DNA from: UBA11524 sp964464815
GTDB taxonomy: Bacteria > Bacillota > Clostridia > Christensenellales > Aristaeellaceae
Assembly (NCBI GenBank): GCA_964464815.1
Contig: CAYXHF010000007.1
Location: 1 to 64,000 of the forward strand
Direction of reading: 5' to 3'
Length of the DNA: 64,000 nt
The position numbers and the translations under genes were made by a program. This document shows, one piece after another, positions 59,927 through 64,000 of this stretch; within the stretch, counting starts at the first letter, position 1; every line of letters starts with the position of its first letter. The notes below the pieces were generated by a model. It worked only from the letters and a program-made list of their open reading frames with translations, had not been told where the DNA came from and did not search any database.

Positions 59927-61240
59927 TTATATCTGCGAGGTTAACTGACCGGAAATGGCACGCCAGAAGCCTTCACCGCTGTTTTCGGTGATGCGTAGCG
60001 GGCAGGGCAGCTGACGGCGCACCTCATCAATGCTCATGTCGTCCAGGAACAGGTCGCCCTCGGCGCGAATCATGCTGCGGACAATCATGATTTCGTCGGC
60101 CTCGACATCCTGACACTGGGCCACCAGATCCTGACCGGTAATCAGCCCTGTGACGGTGACGGTCTCACCAAAGAAGCGGTTGATGATGGGGCGCACCTCA
60201 ACCTGCGTGCCGCGCGGCGCATAGCGGTTGGCCAATTCCCGCAGGAAGGGCGCGACGCTCGTGCCTGTGGCGATGCATACGCGGCGCGGTGCGGTTTCCT
60301 CCATCGGGAAATCCTCCACGGCATAAGCAAGGTCGGTTTCAAACATGCGCAGCATGCCTACGCCGTTCTCAATCTGCGGATAATCCTCATATTCTTCATC
60401 AGTGGGCAGCGGCAGGCCGGAAAGGCAATAGAACTCATCCGACGGGAAGACAAGGCGCGTGCCGATTTCGCGCAGGAAGCGCTCCTGATAGGGGCGCATG
60501 CTTTCAATTAGCTCCGTGGCCATCTGGCGGTCATAGGGCTTGATGTAGGGCAGTCCCTCGCGGAATTTGGTCAGACCGATGGGCACAAGGGCAATGGACT
60601 GAATGGCCGGGCGCAGCGTCTCCAAATCCTCCAAGGTTTTGCGGAGAATGTCGCCATCGTTCCAGCCGGGACAGAGCACCACCTGCGCATGGAAGCGGAT
60701 GCCGTTTGCCTTGAGCAGGCGCAGATTCTCCATGATTTTGGCCGCGTTGGGGTTACGCAGCAGCTTCACGCGCATCTCCGGGTCGGTACACTGCACCGAA
60801 ATGAACAGCGGCGACACCTTGCGCCGGATGATTCGATCCAGCTCCTTGTCGTCGATGTTGGTCATGGTGATGTAGTTGCCCATCATCAGCGACAGGCGCC
60901 AGTCGTCGTCCTTGACATACAGCGTGCGGCGCATGCCGGGCGGCATCTGGTCAATAAAGCAGAAGATGCAGTGATTACGGCAGGGACGCGGGCAGGAGAC
61001 AATTGTCTGATCCAGCGTCAATCCCAGCGGCTGCCAGTCCTGCTTGCGCACATGCAGCACGCGCTCGGTGCCGTCCAGCCCTTCCACCGTCATGTCAAAA
61101 CGGGCCTGTGCCGTCAGCGCCTGATAGTCGATTTGGTCAATAATTGGTTCGCCAGCAATCGTGACGAGCTTTTCTCCTGGCTGTAGGCCAAGCCGATGTG
61201 CAATAGAACCGGGCTGCACATGCGTAATGGCGGTGGGCAA
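59927..61240 (-). CDS. DUF512 family radical-SAM-like protein with PDZ domain
   Basis: 437 residues. N-terminal PDZ-like domain (ITHVQPGSIAHRLGLQPGEKLVTIAG), then a radical-SAM-type cluster C-x3-C-x2-C in CPRPCRNHCIFCFIDQMPPGMRRTLYVKDDDWRLS and a C-terminal DUF512 domain. Family members are universal in Clostridia and often next to der; the reaction is unknown. The start is TTG at 61240 because GGAGG is nine bases upstream and no ATG fits. Confidence 0.9.
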   Translation of the reverse strand: MPTAITHVQPGSIAHRLGLQPGEKLVTIAGEPIIDQIDYQALTAQARFDMTVEGLDGTERVLHVRKQDWQPLGLTLDQTIVSCPRPCRNHCIFCFIDQMPPGMRRTLYVKDDDWRLSLMMGNYITMTNIDDKELDRIIRRKVSPLFISVQCTDPEMRVKLLRNPNAAKIMENLRLLKANGIRFHAQVVLCPGWNDGDILRKTLEDLETLRPAIQSIALVPIGLTKFREGLPYIKPYDRQMATELIESMRPYQERFLREIGTRLVFPSDEFYCLSGLPLPTDEEYEDYPQIENGVGMLRMFETDLAYAVEDFPMEETAPRRVCIATGTSVAPFLRELANRYAPRGTQVEVRPIINRFFGETVTVTGLITGQDLVAQCQDVEADEIMIVRSMIRAEGDLFLDDMSIDEVRRQLPCPLRITENSGEGFWRAISGQLTSQI

Positions 61241-61287
61241 AAGAGAACACCTCCTGAAAAATTATCAAATGAATTGGATTGCCCTTC

Positions 61288-61316
61288 ATTATGCGCCAAT
61301 TCAAGCCAAAAGTCAA
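61288..61316 (-). promoter_or_regulatory. Promoter of the DUF512 gene
   Basis: Minus-strand TTGACT, 17-bp spacer, CATAAT; 47 bp before the TTG start. Confidence 0.7.
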
Positions 61317-61429
61317 GGAGAACAGCGTGTTTGCGGGCGGCCAAAAACAAAAAAGCGCCTGTGTAGGGAATTTTCGCCCGGTTAGGAGCTTTTTCAGCGG
61401 GTCAAGCTGTTGGTGGAGGAGGCGAAAGC

Positions 61430-62677
61430 ATGGCAACGTATCGCATCGCGCATTGCGACAAGCTGTCTGGGGAGGTTACGGTGCATGCGGCGAAGAATGC
61501 GGTGCTGCCCATTCTGTGTGGCGCACTGCTCACCCAGGAGGAAGTGACGGTGGAGCATGTGCCGCATTTGACGGATGTGGATATCCTATCAGAGATTCTT
61601 GCCGACTGTGGCGTGTCCATTCATCGGGACTTGCCGGCGAAGACACTGACCCTCTGCGCAAGACAGCTGACATCGCCACATCGTGCGGATTTACTGGGGC
61701 GTATGCGGGCGTCGGTGCTGATTATGGGGCCGTTGTTAGCCCGCACAGGCTATGCGCATGTAGCCTTGCCCGGCGGCTGCGCCATTGGACAGCGCCCCAT
61801 TGACCTGCATTTGAAGGGCATGCAGGCACTTGGCGCACAGGTGGAGGTGTCCTCCGGTGCGGTGACGCTGCGTGGACGACTGCGGGGCGGCAATGTCTAT
61901 CTGGACGTGCCAAGCGTTGGTGCAACAGAAAACATCCTGATGGCCGCCGTCCTGGCAGAAGGCACAACGCGCATCGAAAACGCCGCCAAGGAGCCGGAAA
62001 TCACGGATTTGTGCGAATTTCTGATGAAAATGGGCGCGCGAATCAGCGGCAGTGGCACCAGCACGCTGCTTGTGGAAGGAATGCCCTGCCTGCACGGCTG
62101 CCATTATCAGCCGATTCCTGATCGCATCGAGGCGGGAACACTCCTGTGCGCCTCCGCGATGACGGAAGGGAGTGTGCTTTTGCGTGGCGTGCGGCCGGAG
62201 CACATGCGCGCGGTGCTGTATAAGCTGTCAGAAAGCGGCGTGGAGCTGCGCGAAAGCACGGCAGGGCTGAGAATCTCCGGGAAGGCGTCGCTGCCCATGA
62301 AGGTGCGCACGATGGCTTATCCGGGCTTTCCGACGGACTTGCAAGCGCCGATGATGGCCGTAGCGCTGAGCCTGAACGGCACGTCCGTCTTCATGGAGAC
62401 GATTTTCGAGAATCGCTTCATGCATGCGCGGGAAATGGTGCGCATGGGTGCAGATATCCGCATTGAGGACAGAATCGCGCTGGTCGCCGGTGGCCGTCCG
62501 CTGGGCGGCACACGCGTGGAAAGCACCGATTTACGCGGTGGCGCGGCGATGATGCTTTGCGGCCTGCTGGCACACGGAGAAACGCTGCTGGACGATCCTA
62601 AGGGGCATATTGCCCGCGGATACGAAAACCTGCCGGGCATGCTCCGGCAAATCGGCGCGGATATTACGGAGGAGTAA
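61430..62677 (+). CDS. murA: UDP-N-acetylglucosamine 1-carboxyvinyltransferase
   Basis: 415 residues. First committed step of peptidoglycan synthesis, target of fosfomycin. K22-N23 in HAAKNAVLPIL, the fosfomycin-reactive C117 in LPGGCAIGQRPID and the GFPTDLQAPMMA motif with the catalytic Asp are all present. GGAGG upstream of the ATG. Clostridia often carry two MurA paralogues; which one this is cannot be told here. Confidence 0.96.
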   Translation: MATYRIAHCDKLSGEVTVHAAKNAVLPILCGALLTQEEVTVEHVPHLTDVDILSEILADCGVSIHRDLPAKTLTLCARQLTSPHRADLLGRMRASVLIMGPLLARTGYAHVALPGGCAIGQRPIDLHLKGMQALGAQVEVSSGAVTLRGRLRGGNVYLDVPSVGATENILMAAVLAEGTTRIENAAKEPEITDLCEFLMKMGARISGSGTSTLLVEGMPCLHGCHYQPIPDRIEAGTLLCASAMTEGSVLLRGVRPEHMRAVLYKLSESGVELRESTAGLRISGKASLPMKVRTMAYPGFPTDLQAPMMAVALSLNGTSVFMETIFENRFMHAREMVRMGADIRIEDRIALVAGGRPLGGTRVESTDLRGGAAMMLCGLLAHGETLLDDPKGHIARGYENLPGMLRQIGADITEE

Positions 62678-62797
62678 GAAATGCCTGCAAGCATTTTTCC
62701 ATGAAAGCACGGAAATGATGCGCAGAGAATGGCTTTTTTGCTGAGAATGTGATACAATAAGGAGGAATGAATGTCCGCTGGGCGGAAAGGAAGTAGT

Positions 62798-64000
62798 ATG
62801 GCAATGGAGAACATGCTGACCTGCACGGAAAACCGTGAGCTGTCATGGCTTCGATTCAATGAACGTGTGCTGGAAGAGGCGGAGGACGAGCGCGTACCGC
62901 TTTGTGAGCGACTGTCGTTCCTGTCGATTTTCCAGAGCAATCTGGATGAATTCTTTATGGTGCGCATCGGCAGCCTGCATGATCAGATGCTGCTGGACAA
63001 GGAGGCGCGCGAAAACAAAACGAATATGACGCCGGGCGAGCAGATTGATGCGGCCATCAGCCGGATTCGCGATTTGTGCGACCGCCGTGACCGGATGTAT
63101 ATTTCTGTTCTGAAAAAGCTGGAGGAGCAAGGCATCAGCATTGTCAACTTCCATCAAATCAGCCCGCAGAGTGAACAGTATCTGGAACACATATTCCGCA
63201 CGGATTTCCTGCCACTCCTGTCCACGTATGTGGTGGGCAAGAAGCAGACGTTTCCCTTCCTGCGCAACAAGGAAATTTATGCCGTTGCCGTCCTGAAAAC
63301 GGGCAGCGAGAAGGAGAAAATCGGCATCGTTCCGTGCAGTGAGCAGAAGTTTCCGCGCCTGATTGCCGTGCCGGAGCGCACGGGCTGCTATATCCTGTCC
63401 GAGGAGCTGATTCTGCACTATCTGCCGATGCTCTTTGGCCGCTATCGTGTGGCCAGCAAGACACTGGCGCGTATCACCCGTAGCGCGGATATTGATGCCG
63501 ATAGCGTCTATGACGAGGACCTGAACTACCGCGACCACATGGCCGAGGTGGTGCGCCTGCGCCAGAAGCTTTGTCCCGTGCGATTGGAGCTGTCGCGCAA
63601 GATTGGCCAGGACATCATCGAAAAGCTGTGCGAGCAGCTTAAGCTGGATACGGATCGCGTCTACGAATACGACACGCCGCTGGACATCAGCTTTCTGTAT
63701 GGCATTCAGGATACCCTGCGCAGCCATGCGGAATTGTTCTACGCGCCGCGCCATCCGCAGGCAACGCCGGATATTGCGGATAATCGCCCGGTCATCGAGC
63801 AGATTTTGGAGAAGGATGTGCTGCTGCATTATCCCTACCAAAGCATCCGGCCGTTCCTGCGCATGCTGTCTGAGGCGGCCAATGACCCGCAGGTGGTGTC
63901 CATCCGCATGACACTCTACCGTCTGGCGCGCGATTCCAAGGTCGTGGAGGCGCTGGTGGAGGCCGCGGAAAACGGCAAGCAGGTGGACGTGCTGGTGGAG
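62798..64000 (+). CDS. ppk: Polyphosphate kinase 1, 3' end cut by window edge
   Basis: The first 401 codons are visible. Signatures of PPK1: NRELSWLRFNERVLEEAED, LSIFQSNLDEFFMVRIGSL in the N domain, then the DVLLHYPYQSIRPFLRMLSEAANDPQV segment leading into the catalytic region with RMTLYRLARDSKVVEALVEAAENGKQVDVLVE. The phosphorylated histidines lie beyond the edge. It makes and degrades long-chain polyphosphate. The ATG at 62798 follows AAAGGAAG; TACAAT at about 62753 may be its -10. Confidence 0.95.
   Translation, partial: MAMENMLTCTENRELSWLRFNERVLEEAEDERVPLCERLSFLSIFQSNLDEFFMVRIGSLHDQMLLDKEARENKTNMTPGEQIDAAISRIRDLCDRRDRMYISVLKKLEEQGISIVNFHQISPQSEQYLEHIFRTDFLPLLSTYVVGKKQTFPFLRNKEIYAVAVLKTGSEKEKIGIVPCSEQKFPRLIAVPERTGCYILSEELILHYLPMLFGRYRVASKTLARITRSADIDADSVYDEDLNYRDHMAEVVRLRQKLCPVRLELSRKIGQDIIEKLCEQLKLDTDRVYEYDTPLDISFLYGIQDTLRSHAELFYAPRHPQATPDIADNRPVIEQILEKDVLLHYPYQSIRPFLRMLSEAANDPQVVSIRMTLYRLARDSKVVEALVEAAENGKQVDVLVE

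Overview
The window looks like a chromosomal segment of a moderately GC-rich, low-oxygen, spore-forming Firmicute (class Clostridia, probably a gut lineage). Evidence: an IspH-ribosomal protein S1 fusion gene, AbrB with a zinc-finger-like tail, CIRCE-controlled groESL, L-box and THF riboswitches, strong GGAGG ribosome binding sites, and scattered sporulation genes (spoVM, gerW/ytfJ with DUF2953, spmA-spmB, a dacF-like carboxypeptidase, a PdaB-like deacetylase). No phage, CRISPR array, IS transposase, tRNA or rRNA gene was recognised. About 65 protein genes, one tmRNA and two riboswitches are annotated. The sequence is a draft scaffold: a 100-N gap lies inside a tandem repeat at 29664-29763.

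Layout. 1-6.7 kb: an edge-truncated AAA-ATPase-like gene, udk with a DUF362 gene, a secreted GH18 enzyme, a membrane-anchored beta-propeller-like protein, and a flavin reductase/aldo-keto reductase pair divergent from its likely MerR regulator. 7.5-12.3 kb: an ArsR regulator, a large exported M16C protease, a membrane-anchored unknown and a Nudix hydrolase. 12.4-16.8 kb: proA-HAD-rluB-mnmM on the minus strand, divergent from smpB-ssrA (trans-translation). 17-19.2 kb: a small cysteine-rich protein, a MATE exporter and a two-gene small-protein operon ending in spoVM. 19.2-22.4 kb: the lysine-riboswitch operon asd-dapA-dapB. 22.5-27.2 kb: ftsH, two membrane proteins, THF riboswitch-folT and nth. 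27.2-31.9 kb: der-plsY, the tandem repeat with the gap, and DUF2953-gerW-dacF. 32-36.4 kb: mtnN, a degenerate response regulator next to an SPFH/zinc-ribbon protein, a two-OB-fold SSB and a deacetylase. 36.8-43.4 kb: groESL, mutY, an acyl-ACP thioesterase, abrB, spmAB and a HutP-family protein. 43.6-50.9 kb: cmk-plsC-ispH/rpsA, thiN, purC and a membrane nucleotide-sugar dehydratase. 51-64 kb: uxuA-uxuB, TetR-GNAT, a THUMP rRNA methyltransferase with an aldo-keto reductase, a hybrid histidine kinase, a DUF512 radical-SAM protein, murA and a right-edge-truncated ppk.

How the parts work together: most of the window is housekeeping (cell wall, lysine/diaminopimelate, tRNA and rRNA modification, DNA repair, proteostasis) with local regulators. 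Regulation is unusually readable: many sigma-A promoters have exact 17-bp spacers, one MerR promoter has a 19-bp spacer, and CIRCE, two riboswitches and numerous intrinsic terminators are visible. I did not find a convincing new multi-gene defence or biosynthetic system. The best candidates for something new are a shared palindromic -35 box between proA and smpB, an in-frame internal ribosome binding site that could release free S1 from the IspH-S1 fusion, a short spoVM gene, a MITE-like repeat present in two size forms, the 195-bp tandem repeat around the gap, and the pseudo-receiver/SPFH gene pair.
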